A stretch of 64,000 nucleotides of DNA from Arthrobacter sp. CAN_C5 (lineage in GTDB: Bacteria > Actinomycetota > Actinomycetes > Actinomycetales > Micrococcaceae). Each line of letters starts with the position of its first letter. The first letter of the stretch is position 1. The notes under the pieces were generated by a model that searched no databases, was not told the origin of the DNA, and saw only the letters and a program-made list of their open reading frames with translations. Shown here piece by piece: positions 34,583-49,513 of this stretch. The position numbers were made by a program, and so were the translations under genes. The stretch is taken from contig NZ_JAGGMZ010000001.1 in the NCBI RefSeq assembly GCF_017875735.1, forward strand, positions 2,666,001 through 2,730,000. Direction: 5' to 3'.

Positions 34583-35271
34583 GATCGGCTCTTCAGGACC
34601 GATCCGTTGGGCCAGGTGTGGTGCTGGCTGGCATGTTCCGGCCACGGTTCATCGGCGGGCCGCAACCGGTCGTACCCGGTGCTGCGGGCCGCCGCCGCGG
34701 CGAGGACTGCCGCGATGGCCGACGGGCTGTGGATCCGGCCTGCCAGAACACCATCGACGGCGTCGTCCAGGTCCACCCATACCATTTCAATCTCGGCTTC
34801 CTCGTGGGTCCGTTCGTGCCGTGCATCGGGGTGGATGTCGGTGACGCCCCTCGCCAAATAGATGCGCAGCGCCTCGCTGGACGAGCCGGGTGACAGGAAC
34901 AGGTCGGTGAGGACGTTCCACTGCTCCGCACCCAGATCGGCTTCCTCAGCGAGTTCCCGGGCCGCAGCGGCCACGAAGTCCTCGCCGGGAACGTCCAGTA
35001 AACCGGCCGGGATCTCCCACAGGGTCATCCGCACCGGGTGCCGGTACTGGTTGATCAGGAGCACCTGGCCCGCGTCGTTCATTGCGAGCACGGCGACCGC
35101 GCCGGGATGCTCGATGTAGTCGCGAACCAGCTGTTCGTGATCCTCGTCGTCGACCAGGGAGAACGTGTCACTGACGACGTTCCAGATCCGTCCTTCATAG
35201 ACCACCGACGAGTCCAGCAGCCGCCGGGGGCTTTGCTGGTCGGCGAGGGGCCGGGTCGACGGATCGCCCAT
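34579..35271 (-). CDS. Nudix hydrolase, ADP-ribose pyrophosphatase type
   Basis: A 230-residue Nudix enzyme. The Nudix box region is [20 protein letters not shown] with the Glu cluster for Mg. The preceding [20 protein letters not shown] is typical of ADP-ribose pyrophosphatases (NudF type), which hydrolyse ADP-ribose to AMP and ribose 5-phosphate. The C terminus is extended and rich in Ala and His. It is located between pyrG (two bases away) and xerD (overlap of four), the conserved order. Confidence 0.9.
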   Translation of the reverse strand: MGDPSTRPLADQQSPRRLLDSSVVYEGRIWNVVSDTFSLVDDEDHEQLVRDYIEHPGAVAVLAMNDAGQVLLINQYRHPVRMTLWEIPAGLLDVPGEDFVAAAARELAEEADLGAEQWNVLTDLFLSPGSSSEALRIYLARGVTDIHPDARHERTHEEAEIEMVWVDLDDAVDGVLAGRIHSPSAIAAVLAAAAARSTGYDRLRPADEPWPEHASQHHTWPNGSVLKSRS

Positions 35272-35273
35272 GG

Positions 35274-36959
35274 TCAGGCCTTGACTCCGCGGCGGAGCAG
35301 CGCGGCCTTGACCAGACCGGCGAACAGCGGATGCGGCCGGGTGGGCCGTGAGCTGAGCTCCGGGTGGGCCTGGGTGGAAACGTAGTACGGGTGGGTTTCC
35401 TTGGGGAGTTCAACAAACTCGACCAGGTTGCCATCGGGAGAGGTCCCGGAGAACACCATTCCTGCGGCTGCGATCTTGTCCCGGAAGTCGTTGTTGACCT
35501 CGTAGCGATGACGGTGCCGTTCGCTGACGGTGGTCTTGCCGTAGGTGCGGGCCACGACCGAGCCTTCGTCGAGCTTCGCCTCCCACAGGCCGAGGCGCAT
35601 GGTGCCGCCCATGTCGCCGTCGCCGTCGACGATGTGCAACTGTTCTGCCATCGTGGCGATGACCGGGTACTCGGTGTCAGGATCGAACTCGCTGGAGGAC
35701 GCGCCTTCGAGGCCCACCACGTTGCGGGCGTACTCGATGACCATGCACTGCAGGCCGAGGCAGAGCCCCAGGGTGGGAACCGAGTTTTCGCGGGCGTACT
35801 TCAGGGCGCCCAACTTGCCTTCCAGGCCTCGGATGCCGAAGCCTCCCGGCACGCAGATCGCGTCGGCGCCGTCGAGGGCCTTTGCGGCACCTTCCGGGGT
35901 GTCGCAGTCGTCGGAGGGTACCCAGCGGATGATGACCTTGGACTTGTTGGCGAAACCGCCGGCACGCAGCGCCTCGGTCACCGACAGGTAGGCATCGGGG
36001 AGGTCGATGTACTTGCCCACCAGTGCGATCTCAACCGTGTGCTTGGGGTGGTGCACGGCGTCGAGCAGTTTGTTCCACTTGGTCCAGTTGACGTCCTTGA
36101 ACTTCAAGTCCAGGGCCTGGACGATGTACGCGTCGAGTCCCTGGGCGTGAAGGGTCTTGGGAATGTCGTAAATGCTGGCGGCGTCGGCGGCGTTCACGAC
36201 GGCGTCAATGTCGACGTCGCACATCCGGCCGATCTTTTCCCGCATCGCATCCGGGACCTCCCGGTCCGACCTGATGACGATCGCGTCCGGCTGGATACCG
36301 ATGGATCGCAGCATGGCCACGGAGTGCTGGGTGGGCTTGGTTTTCAGTTCCTGGGACGGGCCGATGTACGGCACCAGGGAGACGTGCAGGAAGAACACGT
36401 TGTTGCGGCCAATGTCCTGGCGCACCTGCCGTGCGGCCTCAAGGAAGGGCTGTGATTCGATGTCGCCGACGGTGCCACCGATCTCGGTGATGATGACGTC
36501 GGGGGCCTTCTTCGCCTCGACGGGTTCGGAGGGCAGCCGCATCCGACGTTTGATCTCGTCGGTGATGTGGGGAATGACCTGCACCGTGTCACCGAGGTAC
36601 TCGCCGCGGCGTTCCTTGGCGATGACCGTGGAGTAGATCTGGCCGGTGGTGACGTTCGCTGACCCGTCGAGGCTCTCGTCGAGGAAGCGCTCGTAGTGGC
36701 CGATGTCGAGGTCCGTCTCGGCGCCGTCGTCGGTCACGAAGACCTCGCCGTGTTGGAAGGGATTCATGGTGCCCGGGTCCACGTTGAGGTACGGGTCAAG
36801 CTTCTGCATTGTGACGGATAGGCCACGCGCACGGAGAAGATGACCGAGGCTTGAAGCTGTCAGTCCCTTCCCGAGGGAGGATGCTACGCCGCCCGTCACG
36901 AAGACGTGCTTGGTAGTCTTGGCGGACTTCTGGAACCGGGAATTTGTTGATTGCACCAC
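35274..36959 (-). CDS. pyrG: CTP synthase
   Basis: A 561-residue glutamine-dependent amidotransferase that makes CTP from UTP. The synthase domain starts [20 protein letters not shown] and contains [20 protein letters not shown]; the glutaminase domain has [10 protein letters not shown], the nucleophile region [17 protein letters not shown] and the terminal His-Glu in [16 protein letters not shown]. The start is uncertain: GTG at 36959 gives the common N terminus, while GTG at 36977 would overlap recN by seven bases. No strong ribosome binding site is visible for either. Confidence 0.95.
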   Translation of the reverse strand: MVQSTNSRFQKSAKTTKHVFVTGGVASSLGKGLTASSLGHLLRARGLSVTMQKLDPYLNVDPGTMNPFQHGEVFVTDDGAETDLDIGHYERFLDESLDGSANVTTGQIYSTVIAKERRGEYLGDTVQVIPHITDEIKRRMRLPSEPVEAKKAPDVIITEIGGTVGDIESQPFLEAARQVRQDIGRNNVFFLHVSLVPYIGPSQELKTKPTQHSVAMLRSIGIQPDAIVIRSDREVPDAMREKIGRMCDVDIDAVVNAADAASIYDIPKTLHAQGLDAYIVQALDLKFKDVNWTKWNKLLDAVHHPKHTVEIALVGKYIDLPDAYLSVTEALRAGGFANKSKVIIRWVPSDDCDTPEGAAKALDGADAICVPGGFGIRGLEGKLGALKYARENSVPTLGLCLGLQCMVIEYARNVVGLEGASSSEFDPDTEYPVIATMAEQLHIVDGDGDMGGTMRLGLWEAKLDEGSVVARTYGKTTVSERHRHRYEVNNDFRDKIAAAGMVFSGTSPDGNLVEFVELPKETHPYYVSTQAHPELSSRPTRPHPLFAGLVKAALLRRGVKA

Positions 36960-36970
36960 GGAGTTCGAGC

Positions 36971-38698
36971 CTAGCACTTCGACGCTGTCCGCGCTGCGTC
37001 TGCGATCAGTTCTTCGGCGTGTGCCTGTGCGGTGGCCGACTCTTCCTGGCCCGCGAGCATCCGTGCCAGTTCACGGACCCGCTCGGCTTCGGGCAGGACT
37101 TCGACGTCGCTGGCGGTGACTCCGTCCCCCGCGGCGGTTGCCGACACGTTTTTCGTCACCCGGATGTGCTGGGACGCGAAGGCGGCCACCTGTGGCAGGT
37201 GGGTGACCACAATCACCTGCACATGTTCGGCGAGCATGGCCAGCCGTCGGCCGATTTCGACCGCTGCCTTGCCGCCTACTCCCGCATCCACTTCGTCGAA
37301 GACGAACGTGGGAACCGGGTCGACGGCGGCGAGCACTACTTCGATGGCGAGCATCACGCGTGAGAGTTCACCGCCTGAGGCACCCTTGCCCAGCGGTCGG
37401 GCTGGCGAACCGGGGTGCGGCTGCAGGAGGAAGGCAAGTGAATCGGCGCCGAACAAGCTCCGTTCACCGGGCGTCACCTCGATGACCAGGCTGGCGGCGG
37501 CCATCGCGAGGGCTGACAGTTCGTCGGTGACCCGTTCAGCAAGGGTTGCTGCCGCGCTGGTGCGCAGGACGGTCAGCTCCTTGGCCTGCCCCGCAACCTT
37601 CTCCTCGAGGGTGTCGATCTCCGCGGTGAGGGCTTCGATCCGGGTGGAATCGTCCCCGAGCTCACCGAGCCGGAGCTGCCCGGCCTCGGCCCACTCCAGA
37701 ACCTCATCGATGCTGGGCGCGTATTTGCGGACCAGGACGGCCAGTTCAGCCCGCCGGGATTCGACCTCGGCGAGCCGACCCGGCCCGTCGCTGTCGAGGG
37801 ACGCACTGTATCCGGAGAGTTCCGTGGAGATGTCGGTGAGGATGTAGCCCACCTCGGCGAGCCGGCCGGCCAGTGCGGCCAGCGCCGGGTCATGGTCCCC
37901 CGCCGATTCGAGTTGGCGTTTGGCGGCGTCAACGAGCACTGTGGCGTCCTGGTCGTCCGCGAATTCCCCCGACACGAGCGCCTGGTGGGCCTTGTACGCC
38001 GCGGTGCGGAGCTCCTCGACGTTTCCCAGCCGCATGGACTCCGCCTTGAGGTTCTCGTCCTCACCGGGTTGGGGCGCCAGGGCTTCGATCTCTTCGAGTG
38101 CTGCCTGCAGCGACTCGGCGTCGCGGAGCCGCTCCCGCGAGTCGGTGCGCAGCCGGTCCAGCTCGGCAACCGCGTCCTGCAGGCGACGGTAGCTTTCCTG
38201 GTACCGGGTCAGCGCCGTGGAGAGCGATGGCCCGGCGAACTTGTCGAGAGCTTCGCGCTGGGCGGTCGCGGTCTTGAGGCGCAGCTGGTCCGACTGGCCG
38301 TGCACCACCACGAGGGCGGCACCGAGTTCCGCGAGGACCCCCGCGGGGGCGGACCTGCCGCCGACGTAGGCGCGGCTGCGGCCTTCGCCGTTGACCGTCC
38401 GCGCGACGATGAGTTCGGCTGACCCGTCTGATTCCTCCAGTTCGCCGCCGGCTTCCGCAGCGCGCAGCGCAGCGGTGCTCTGCGGGGCAATCCTGAGGAC
38501 CGCCTCGGCTGACGCTGCCTTCGCCCCGAGGCGCACTGCGCCGGCGTCGGCGCGGGCACCGAGCAGCAGACCCAGGGCAGTGACCACCATGGTTTTGCCG
38601 GCACCGGTTTCGCCGGTCACCACGGTGAACCCACCGGAGAGGTGGAGCGTGGCATCGGTGATGACGCCCAGGTCGCGGATACGGATTTCTTCGATCAT
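36971..38698 (-). CDS. recN: DNA repair protein RecN
   Basis: A 575-residue SMC-like ATPase for double-strand break repair. Walker A is [20 protein letters not shown]; long coiled-coil arms cover about residues 150-370; the ABC signature is [20 protein letters not shown] and Walker B is [20 protein letters not shown]. Its ATG directly follows the nadK stop (TAGATG). The order tlyA-nadK-recN is common in Actinobacteria. Confidence 0.96.
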   Translation of the reverse strand: MIEEIRIRDLGVITDATLHLSGGFTVVTGETGAGKTMVVTALGLLLGARADAGAVRLGAKAASAEAVLRIAPQSTAALRAAEAGGELEESDGSAELIVARTVNGEGRSRAYVGGRSAPAGVLAELGAALVVVHGQSDQLRLKTATAQREALDKFAGPSLSTALTRYQESYRRLQDAVAELDRLRTDSRERLRDAESLQAALEEIEALAPQPGEDENLKAESMRLGNVEELRTAAYKAHQALVSGEFADDQDATVLVDAAKRQLESAGDHDPALAALAGRLAEVGYILTDISTELSGYSASLDSDGPGRLAEVESRRAELAVLVRKYAPSIDEVLEWAEAGQLRLGELGDDSTRIEALTAEIDTLEEKVAGQAKELTVLRTSAAATLAERVTDELSALAMAAASLVIEVTPGERSLFGADSLAFLLQPHPGSPARPLGKGASGGELSRVMLAIEVVLAAVDPVPTFVFDEVDAGVGGKAAVEIGRRLAMLAEHVQVIVVTHLPQVAAFASQHIRVTKNVSATAAGDGVTASDVEVLPEAERVRELARMLAGQEESATAQAHAEELIADAARTASKC

Positions 38699-39622
38699 CT
38701 AGCTCGTGCCTCCTGCGTGGCTGGCAGGGCCTCGCCAGCCCTGCGTGGGGAGCGAAAACTTATTGACCAGGCGTTCGGAAAACGGGGACAGCAGGGTCCG
38801 TGCCAGCCGGACCGGGGTGCCGCAGCGGCGGACCTCCACCCGCGCTCCTGGCGGCAGATGGACCGTACGCCGGCCGTCGCACCACAGGACACCGGCAGCG
38901 TCGGTGCGGGTCAGGATTTCCACTGCCAGCACCGAGGTCGGGGCGATGACCAGCGGCTTGGTGAACAGCGCGTGGGCGCTGATCGGCACCATCAGGAGGG
39001 CCTCCAGCTCGGGCCAGACCACTGGGCCACCGGATGAGAACGCGTACGCCGTGGACCCGGTGGGGGTTGCCATGACCACCCCATCACAGCCGAACGAGCT
39101 GACGGGACGGCCATCGACCTCCATCACCACCTCGATCATCCGTTCACGGCTGGCCTTCTCGACCGCCGCCTCGTTGAGCGCCCACGTCTGGGAGACGAGG
39201 ACGTCGCCCTGCCAGACCTGGACGTCGATCGTCATGCGCTCTTCGACGGTGTAATCCCGGTCGACGACGCGCCGCACGGTCTCCGTCAGGTCGGCCCGCT
39301 CGCTTTCGGCGAGGAACCCGACATGGCCCAGGTTGACCCCCAGCAGGGGGACTTCGGATCCGCGGACCAGCTCCGCGGCGCGCAGGATGGTGCCGTCACC
39401 ACCGAGCACCATCCCCAGCTCGATGCCCTCCAGCCCGACGTCGACCCCCAGGGTCTCGGTCGGGGCGGCCAGCACCCCGTACTCGTCCTGGATGTCCTTG
39501 AGTTCCTCGACCCGCATGACGGGGATCAGCCCGGCGTGGTGCAGCTGCGTGCAGGCCTCCTGAGCAGCAGTCATTGCGTCCCGTCGCCCGGTGTGGGCGA
39601 GAACCAGTATCCGTCGTGTCAT
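38699..39622 (-). CDS. nadK: NAD kinase
   Basis: A 307-residue kinase that phosphorylates NAD to NADP. The GGDG motif is in GMVLGGDGTILRAAELVRGS, followed by LLGVNLGHVGFLAE and ALNEAAVEKASRERMIEV, and the conserved GVVMATPTGSTAYAFSSGGP. Its ATG overlaps the tlyA stop by four bases. It is translationally coupled to tlyA upstream and abuts recN downstream. Confidence 0.96.
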   Translation of the reverse strand: MTRRILVLAHTGRRDAMTAAQEACTQLHHAGLIPVMRVEELKDIQDEYGVLAAPTETLGVDVGLEGIELGMVLGGDGTILRAAELVRGSEVPLLGVNLGHVGFLAESERADLTETVRRVVDRDYTVEERMTIDVQVWQGDVLVSQTWALNEAAVEKASRERMIEVVMEVDGRPVSSFGCDGVVMATPTGSTAYAFSSGGPVVWPELEALLMVPISAHALFTKPLVIAPTSVLAVEILTRTDAAGVLWCDGRRTVHLPPGARVEVRRCGTPVRLARTLLSPFSERLVNKFSLPTQGWRGPASHAGGTS

Positions 39623-40491
39623 TGAGGCTCCGTCGTATCCAGTGCGCCGTGCGGCGTGCCGGTAACTAGCCGGGCATCGGTCAATCCAGTGCTGGAGTCC
39701 AGCACCTGCAAGGTCAGGAGATCTTGCTCCTCCTCGATCCTAGGCACCAACGGTCCCATGGGCACGGTTATCCACACAAAGAACTCAACATTTCCGTCCT
39801 GGCCCGGCAGCGGACTGCGAATCAGACCCGCAATGGTGAGCCCCAGCCCCAACGCGTGGCGGACCACCAGGCCAACTGCCCGCCTCCGCTCCTCCTCGGA
39901 GGCGACCACGCCCGAGGAGTTGAGTTTCCCCTTGCCCACCTCGAACTGGGGTTTGATGAGCAGGACCATGTCCCCACCTGGCCGCGTGGCACGTGCCAGT
40001 GGCAACAGCACCAGGGTGAGGGAGATGAAGGACAGATCGGCCACCGTCAGCTCGGCGAGCCCTCCGATGGCCTCGGGCTCCAGCTGGCGCACGTTGAGAC
40101 CTTCGACCACTTTCACCCGAGGGTCCCGGCGTAGCTTGTCGACCAGCTGCCCGTGCCCGACGTCGACGGCGGCAACGCGCGCCGCCCCCGCGCGCAGGAG
40201 CACCTCGGTGAACCCTCCGGTCGAGGCGCCCGCGTCCAGGCACTGCTTCCCCTCCACCTGGATCGAGCTGAACGCGCGCAGGGCGCCGTCGAGCTTCACC
40301 CCGGCCCGGCTGACGAAGTCGGGGGCCCCGCCGGTGTCGACGGTCAGGTGCTCGGTCTCCGCGACTTTGGCGGCGGCCTTCGCCTGGACGACGCCGTCGC
40401 GGCGGACCCGCCCGGCAGCGATCAGCTGGGAGGCCTGAGACCGGGAACGGGCGAGACCCCGCACCACGAGGGCCTGGTCAAGGCGTGTCAT
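39619..40491 (-). CDS. tlyA: TlyA-family rRNA 2'-O-methyltransferase
   Basis: A 290-residue protein with an N-terminal S4 RNA-binding domain (MTRLDQALVVRGLARSRSQA) and a C-terminal FtsJ/RrmJ-like methyltransferase domain (SAM motif CLDAGASTGGFTEVLLRAGA; AVDVGHGQL; LTVADLSFISLTLVLL; MVLLIKPQFEVGKG). In mycobacteria TlyA methylates 16S C1409 and 23S C1920 and so determines capreomycin sensitivity. The start overlaps the small upstream gene by 14 bases. Confidence 0.95.
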   Translation of the reverse strand: MTRLDQALVVRGLARSRSQASQLIAAGRVRRDGVVQAKAAAKVAETEHLTVDTGGAPDFVSRAGVKLDGALRAFSSIQVEGKQCLDAGASTGGFTEVLLRAGAARVAAVDVGHGQLVDKLRRDPRVKVVEGLNVRQLEPEAIGGLAELTVADLSFISLTLVLLPLARATRPGGDMVLLIKPQFEVGKGKLNSSGVVASEEERRRAVGLVVRHALGLGLTIAGLIRSPLPGQDGNVEFFVWITVPMGPLVPRIEEEQDLLTLQVLDSSTGLTDARLVTGTPHGALDTTEPQ

Positions 40492-40675
40492 GGTCCTCGG
40501 CGGGGTCGGCGTTGAGCTCGCCCAGCAGATCGTTGTGCAGGCCTGTGTAGAGCGCGTTGTGTTCGTCGACCGGAAGATCGTGGAGGGCGGTCAGCCGACC
40601 GGTCAGGGCATCAACGCTACTGTCACCGGTGGGATCCGGCGCGGGCGGGAACACCGGGGCGTCGTCGTCGGTCAT
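40478..40675 (-). CDS. Small acidic hypothetical protein
   Basis: A 65-residue protein (MTDDDAPVFPPAPDPTGDSS onward) with an acidic, proline-rich N terminus and a helix containing LTGRLTALHDLPVDEHNALY. Its ATG overlaps the stop of the HAD gene (ATGA) and its stop overlaps tlyA by 14 bases, so the translational coupling argues for a real gene. The sequence VDEHNALYTGLHNDLLGEL recalls small proteins encoded next to tlyA in Micrococcaceae. Function unknown. Confidence 0.75.
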   Translation of the reverse strand: MTDDDAPVFPPAPDPTGDSSVDALTGRLTALHDLPVDEHNALYTGLHNDLLGELNADPAEDHDTP

Positions 40676-41691
40676 CGCTGGGGGTCTTCGGCGAGCACCC
40701 GGGGACCGTCGGACATCACGAGTTCGGGCTGCGTGGCGGTGGTGATGTCCGGGTTGGCACTCCACCAGGCGCTGCAGGCCGCCCGCCACGTCTCAAGGCT
40801 CTCGCTTTGCCCTGTCAGGTGGAGCACTCCGCGCTCCACCCAGGCTGACGCCGTGCCGCAGCTGTGCACCCCGTCAACCACGGTGATGTCCGGGTACGGT
40901 TCGTAAAGGTCAGCCAGGCTGGCCAGGAGGAACCGGGGGCGTTCGTCGGTGACCGCGGCCAACGCCGTCCTCGCGGTGTCGACGCCGGTGAGCACCAACG
41001 CGGTGTCCATGCGGGCCCGGTTGCCGCCCAGGATGTCGGTGTCGAGGCGGTCTCCCACCACCAGCGGCCGGCTCACCCCGAGGTGCTTCGCCGCAGTGGT
41101 GAACAGCGGCGCTTCGGGCTTGCCTGCCACGACGGGAGTCTCGCCGGTCGCGGCGGTGACTGCCGCGACGAGCGCCCCGTTTCCGGGGGCGATGCCGCGG
41201 GTCTGCGGGATGGACAGGTCGGTGTTGGTGGCTACCCAGACCGCACCGCCAGCCACCGCGTAGGCGGTTTCGGCGAGATCCTTCCAGGCAAGCCCCGGGT
41301 CGAAGCCCTGGATCACTGCCGCGGGGGTGGGCTCAGCCGAGGTCACCGGGATCATTCCCTGGGCAGCAACCTGATCAATGAGGGTCTGGCTGCCGGTCAC
41401 CAGGACTGTCGATCCCTCGGGTACCAGCGTGGCCAGCAGCTCGGCCCCGGCAAGGGCGGACCCGAACACCTGGCCTGCGGTCGCCGGGGCCCCGAGCTCA
41501 CGCAGGTGAGCGGCCACCTGCTCAGACGAGCGGGACGCGTTGTTGGTGATGTACGCCAGGGCGACGCCGGCACCCGCCAGACGTTCCAACGACTCCACCG
41601 CTCCAGGAATGGCGTGGGGACCCGCGTACACCACACCATCCAGGTCGGCCAGCAGCGCGTCGTAGGAAGAGATCAGTGAAGCCTCAGTCAT
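40672..41691 (-). CDS. HAD-IIA family phosphatase
   Basis: A 339-residue haloacid-dehalogenase phosphatase of the NagD/PGP group. Motif I is DALLADLDGVVYAG (D16, D18), then the IIA cap-type sequence AYITNNASRSSEQVAAHL, the Lys of motif III in VVAGKPEAPLF and motif IV in PLVVGDRLDTDILGG. About 75 residues follow the HAD fold and have no family assignment. The substrate (phosphoglycolate or another sugar phosphate) cannot be read. AAAGGAACC precedes the ATG; it overlaps the TPR gene by eight bases. Confidence 0.9.
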   Translation of the reverse strand: MTEASLISSYDALLADLDGVVYAGPHAIPGAVESLERLAGAGVALAYITNNASRSSEQVAAHLRELGAPATAGQVFGSALAGAELLATLVPEGSTVLVTGSQTLIDQVAAQGMIPVTSAEPTPAAVIQGFDPGLAWKDLAETAYAVAGGAVWVATNTDLSIPQTRGIAPGNGALVAAVTAATGETPVVAGKPEAPLFTTAAKHLGVSRPLVVGDRLDTDILGGNRARMDTALVLTGVDTARTALAAVTDERPRFLLASLADLYEPYPDITVVDGVHSCGTASAWVERGVLHLTGQSESLETWRAACSAWWSANPDITTATQPELVMSDGPRVLAEDPQR

Positions 41692-43177
41692 GGTTCCTTT
41701 CGGTGTCCTGCTCGTCGTCGTCAGCGGGAGCCGTGGCTGAATCACCGGCAGGGACCACTGCATCGTCTCCCGTGGTGGAATGCTGCTCGACCTCGGTGGG
41801 TTGGGTCCGTGCCCGAACCGGGGCCGGCCTGTTCAGCGATCGCCAGGTGACCGGTGCGCGTGGCGCGTCCTCACCCGGTGTCTCTTCGGCGCCCTGTCCC
41901 CCGCCCGGTGCGGGCTCTGAGCCTTCCGCCGGCATGTCGTCATCGCTGGAGACCACTGTGGGCAGCTCGTTTGAATCAGCTGCATCATCCGGGTCATCGT
42001 CAGAGTCAGTGTCGTAATCCACTGCCTGCCCGGCCTGCCGTTCTGTCAGCGGCGCGTTGCCGGGACTGCTGGCCGGAGCGGAGGCAACCCGCCGTTTGGC
42101 CGCGGAGGCGTCAGGAATCTCTTCGTCGTCGCCAGCAAGGTCGAAGATGTCCGGTTCGGCGAAGTCTCCGAGGCCCAGGGCACTGTCGGCAATGCCTGCC
42201 TGACGACGCCACTGATCGGCCTCGGCAGTCCGTCCGACGGCAGCCAGCGCTTCGGCGTAGGCGCGGAAGAGACGGGGGCTGTAGCTGAAGGCGCGGTTGC
42301 GGTCGAGCTGACTGATTTCGAGCGCTCCGACGGCAGCGTCGAACTGCCCAAGGTCAGTGCGCGCCCCGGATACCACCATGGCGAGCTCCGCCTTGCCAGC
42401 CGAGCTGAGCCCCTCGGCTTCTTCAGAGCGCGCCAGATCCAATGCACGGTCGGGCCGTCCGAGGCCGCGTTCGCAGTCGGCCATGACGGGCAGGTGATCG
42501 TTGGAGCCGCTGATGCGGCGGTAAGTACGGAACTCGCGGAGAGCTTCCCCATAGTGTCCTGCGGCATAGGCAGTGAGCCCTACTGCCTCGCGGACGACGG
42601 CGAGCCGGCCTCCGCGACGGCTGGCGGCAAGTGCATGCTGGAAGGCCAGTTCGGGTTCGTCCTCCAGGAGGCGGCCGGCCATCACCAGGTGGCGTGCCAC
42701 CCATTCCGCGCTTTTCTCTTCAAGGTTGCGGATCTGCGCCCGGGTGACCCGGTCAAGTTCGGCACCGGTGACATCCTCGTCGATGTTCGGGGACCGCTCA
42801 CGGTCAGGCCGGTTGGCGCTGCGCAGGTCCCGGGCATTGAACGAACGTTTCCCGGTTTCGGTGCGTTCGGATCCGCCCCTGTTTTCGTCGCGGGGGCCGC
42901 GCGTCGCGCCCGCACCGCGTCCCGCAGAGAACCCGCCGGCGCTTCTGCCGCCGGTCGAGGATCCGCCGCGTTGGCCATCGCGCTGACTATCCCGTGGCGC
43001 GCCTGTTCCACCGGTGGTGGGACGGGCGCCTCGATACCCTGCGGACCGGTCATCGCGGGACCCGGAGCCTCGGGGAGCATCGCTCTGCTTGCCAAACGAC
43101 CGGCCACCCTGCGTACCTGTTCGATCGGGCCGGCGATCTGCCCGGTCCGCCCCCTGATTGCGGTCTTGGTCGGCCAT
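41684..43177 (-). CDS. Tetratricopeptide-like protein with disordered Arg/Gly-rich N terminus
   Basis: A 497-residue protein. Residues 1-135 are low-complexity, rich in Arg, Gly, Ser and Asp (RGG-like). Residues about 140-345 are helical TPR-like repeats (AGRLLEDEPELAFQHALAAS, AYAAGHYGEALREFRTYRRI, GRPDRALDLARSEEAEGLSS). The C-terminal 150 residues are acidic and disordered. No enzyme motif is seen. It heads the HAD-small protein-tlyA-nadK-recN series. The role is unknown; the composition fits a nucleic-acid or ribosome-associated scaffold. Confidence 0.82.
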   Translation of the reverse strand: MADQDRNQGADRADRRPDRTGTQGGRSFGKQSDAPRGSGSRDDRSAGYRGARPTTGGTGAPRDSQRDGQRGGSSTGGRSAGGFSAGRGAGATRGPRDENRGGSERTETGKRSFNARDLRSANRPDRERSPNIDEDVTGAELDRVTRAQIRNLEEKSAEWVARHLVMAGRLLEDEPELAFQHALAASRRGGRLAVVREAVGLTAYAAGHYGEALREFRTYRRISGSNDHLPVMADCERGLGRPDRALDLARSEEAEGLSSAGKAELAMVVSGARTDLGQFDAAVGALEISQLDRNRAFSYSPRLFRAYAEALAAVGRTAEADQWRRQAGIADSALGLGDFAEPDIFDLAGDDEEIPDASAAKRRVASAPASSPGNAPLTERQAGQAVDYDTDSDDDPDDAADSNELPTVVSSDDDMPAEGSEPAPGGGQGAEETPGEDAPRAPVTWRSLNRPAPVRARTQPTEVEQHSTTGDDAVVPAGDSATAPADDDEQDTERNHD

Positions 43178-43346
43178 GGCTACGCGGTTCCTCTCATATC
43201 AAACAGACCTGCATATCTGCAGCGTCCGTTCGGTCTCTCTATGAATCTATATCTGGTGGCGGGCTTCGCTGAGCCTGCCGATTACTTCCCTACCCATTGT
43301 AGGGGCCGCGGGCTAAGTGCCGCCTGTGGTGGGGTGGTTAAGTGCG

Positions 43347-43375
43347 GAAGGCCCCACCGTGGGGTGGGGCCTTTC
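43347..43375 (-). terminator. rRNA operon terminator
   Basis: Hairpin arms AAGGCCCCAC (43348-43357) and GTGGGGCCTT (43364-43373), just after the 5S end on the minus strand. The G+C-rich stem, 10 to 40 bases past the 5S gene, is the expected place for the end of the transcript. Confidence 0.8.
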
Positions 43376-43385
43376 GTCTAATGGT

Positions 43386-43505
43386 TGTCCGGCGGCGTCC
43401 TACTCTCCCACACTCTCTCGGGTGCAGTACCATCGGCGCTGTGGGTCTTAGCTTCCGGGTTCGGAATGGGACCGGGCGTTTCCCCCACGCTGTGACCGCC
43501 GTAAC
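43386..43505 (-). rRNA. rrf: 5S ribosomal RNA
   Basis: About 120 bases on the minus strand beginning GTTACGGCGGTCACAGCGTG and including CCCATTCCGAACCCGGAAGC, the universal 5S core. Ends are approximate. Confidence 0.95.
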
Positions 43506-43665
43506 CCTTTTACCCGTTCCCCCTGGTGTGGTTGGTCCTGGTGTGGACCGCACCCGTATCCGGGGGTGGGAAGTTTGTGGTTACAACATTTTCAGTGGTT
43601 GTTTCCTGTATTCTGTTGTTCCCCCACGGTTTTATGGTGGGGGTGGTTCCTGTTGTTGGTTGGGA

Positions 43666-43686
43666 ACCGCATAGTGGACGAAAGCA
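43666..43686 (-). other. 23S rRNA processing stem, 3' strand
   Basis: Located between 23S and 5S. Its 21 bases pair fully, with two G-U pairs, with 47004-47024 on the other side of the 23S gene; the core GCATAGTGGACGA is perfect. Such stems are cut by RNase III in other bacteria. Confidence 0.75.
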
Positions 43687-43751
43687 GCATATCTTTTACA
43701 CCATCCGGGGTGTGAACGTCTTTTGATGCCGTTCACGGGTGGTGTGTGTGG

Positions 43752-46907
<3,156 letters not shown>

Positions 46908-47003
46908 TGACCACAAAAGATCAAAAAACATATCGAGAAAACCATGGAAACAAACATAAAGTCTGAAACCAAGATTTTTTGAAATTGCTTCTTATTTTTA
47001 AGA

Positions 47004-47024
47004 TGCTCTCGTCCACTATGCAGT
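47004..47024 (-). other. 23S rRNA processing stem, 5' strand
   Basis: Pairs with 43666-43686 to close the 23S precursor loop. It is preceded on the minus strand by TTGAGAACTGCATAGTGG, a form shared with the 16S leader near 49200. Confidence 0.75.
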
Positions 47025-47272
47025 TCTCAACCAACAACCCCACACCACCAGCACAGACCCCCCACACACACCAACCAGCCCGACCCAAACAGATCAAACC
47101 ACCAGCATGCATTCAAAGGATCCCGCTGCCATGGCAGGGAAAAACCAGAAACACCAACACCCCAACCCAACCCACACCACCCACACACCCCGCCCCACCC
47201 CCACCAAACAGCAGGAGAAGAACAACACATGTAAGACGTGCACGAGAATCAGGGCCCTGTTATTTCAGGACC

Positions 47273-47286
47273 CAACAGTGTGCCAT
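47273..47286 (-). other. 16S rRNA processing stem, 3' strand
   Basis: On the transcript it reads ATGGCACACTGTTG and pairs with CAATAGTGTGCCAT from the leader (49183-49196): 14 pairs including one G-U. This brackets the 16S gene. Confidence 0.7.
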
Positions 47287-47499
47287 ACGATAAACCCGAT
47301 CACCACCAACCAACACCCTTTCCACACCACCCCCGAAAGGATGACCGTACTCAACTGCCAGCCAGCGCCACCAGGCACCTATTCATTGATATTCCACCCT
47401 TGAGCAGCCCACCGCGGAACAAACGCCCGCGCAATAGGCCATACTCCTACGAACCCCCCACCAACCACACAGGGCCAATGAGAACAGGCTCGAGGTGCT

Positions 47500-49029
<1,530 letters not shown>

Positions 49030-49182
49030 AAATGCATTACAGACACGCACCCACCACCAGGAAAAACCAGTAAACAGGCACGCGCAAAATTCGAAACCAG
49101 CCAAAAACAACCACACAACACCACGGGGTGGCATCATGCAGCCAAATTCAACCAATCAATAAAACAATCGGTATCAACAAAC

Positions 49183-49196
49183 ATGGCACACTATTG
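49183..49196 (-). other. 16S rRNA processing stem, 5' strand
   Basis: On the transcript CAATAGTGTGCCAT, pairing with 47273-47286. It follows TTGAGAACT, which recurs before the 23S stem. Confidence 0.7.
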
Positions 49197-49274
49197 AGTT
49201 CTCAAACAACAGGCGCAATTCGATTTATCTGTAAATAAACTTTCTATTTACATTTCCTCGCTGCGACTTATCTA

Positions 49275-49304
49275 AAGTTATTCCATCCGCATTATCTTTG
49301 TCAA
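49275..49304 (-). promoter_or_regulatory. Putative rRNA operon promoter
   Basis: On the minus strand a perfect -35 TTGACA (49304-49299) is followed after 18 bases by TAACTT (49280-49275) as a -10. The region is A+T-rich and lies about 245 bases before 16S. Other promoters may exist further upstream. Confidence 0.6.
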
Positions 49305-49513
49305 ATCCGCAGTATTTCCAGATTTTCACAAAAACAACCGAATGAACCGACGAAAATGTACGGTATTTCTGGCTTCTGTGCTGAGCACACGCCGGATCCA
49401 CCGATGAATTTTTCGAAGGGGTTGGTTGCCACTCAATGGCGGCAACTCAGAAAACATTACACGTGGATCTGGGTGTTCGCAAATCCTCGTGGGCAGGGCC
49501 GAGAAGCCCGGGG

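Larger units (their letters stand above)
49030..49513. other. rRNA operon leader and promoter region
   Basis: A 484-base A+T-richer gap between the tyrS 3' end and 16S. It contains the leader half of the 16S processing stem (49183-49196), the motif TTGAGAACTCAATAGTG and at least one promoter (49275-49304). No gene is supported. Confidence 0.8.

Noticed and set aside
35364-36455. A 363-codon plus-strand frame opposite pyrG
   Set aside because: Antisense shadow of CTP synthase with no family features.
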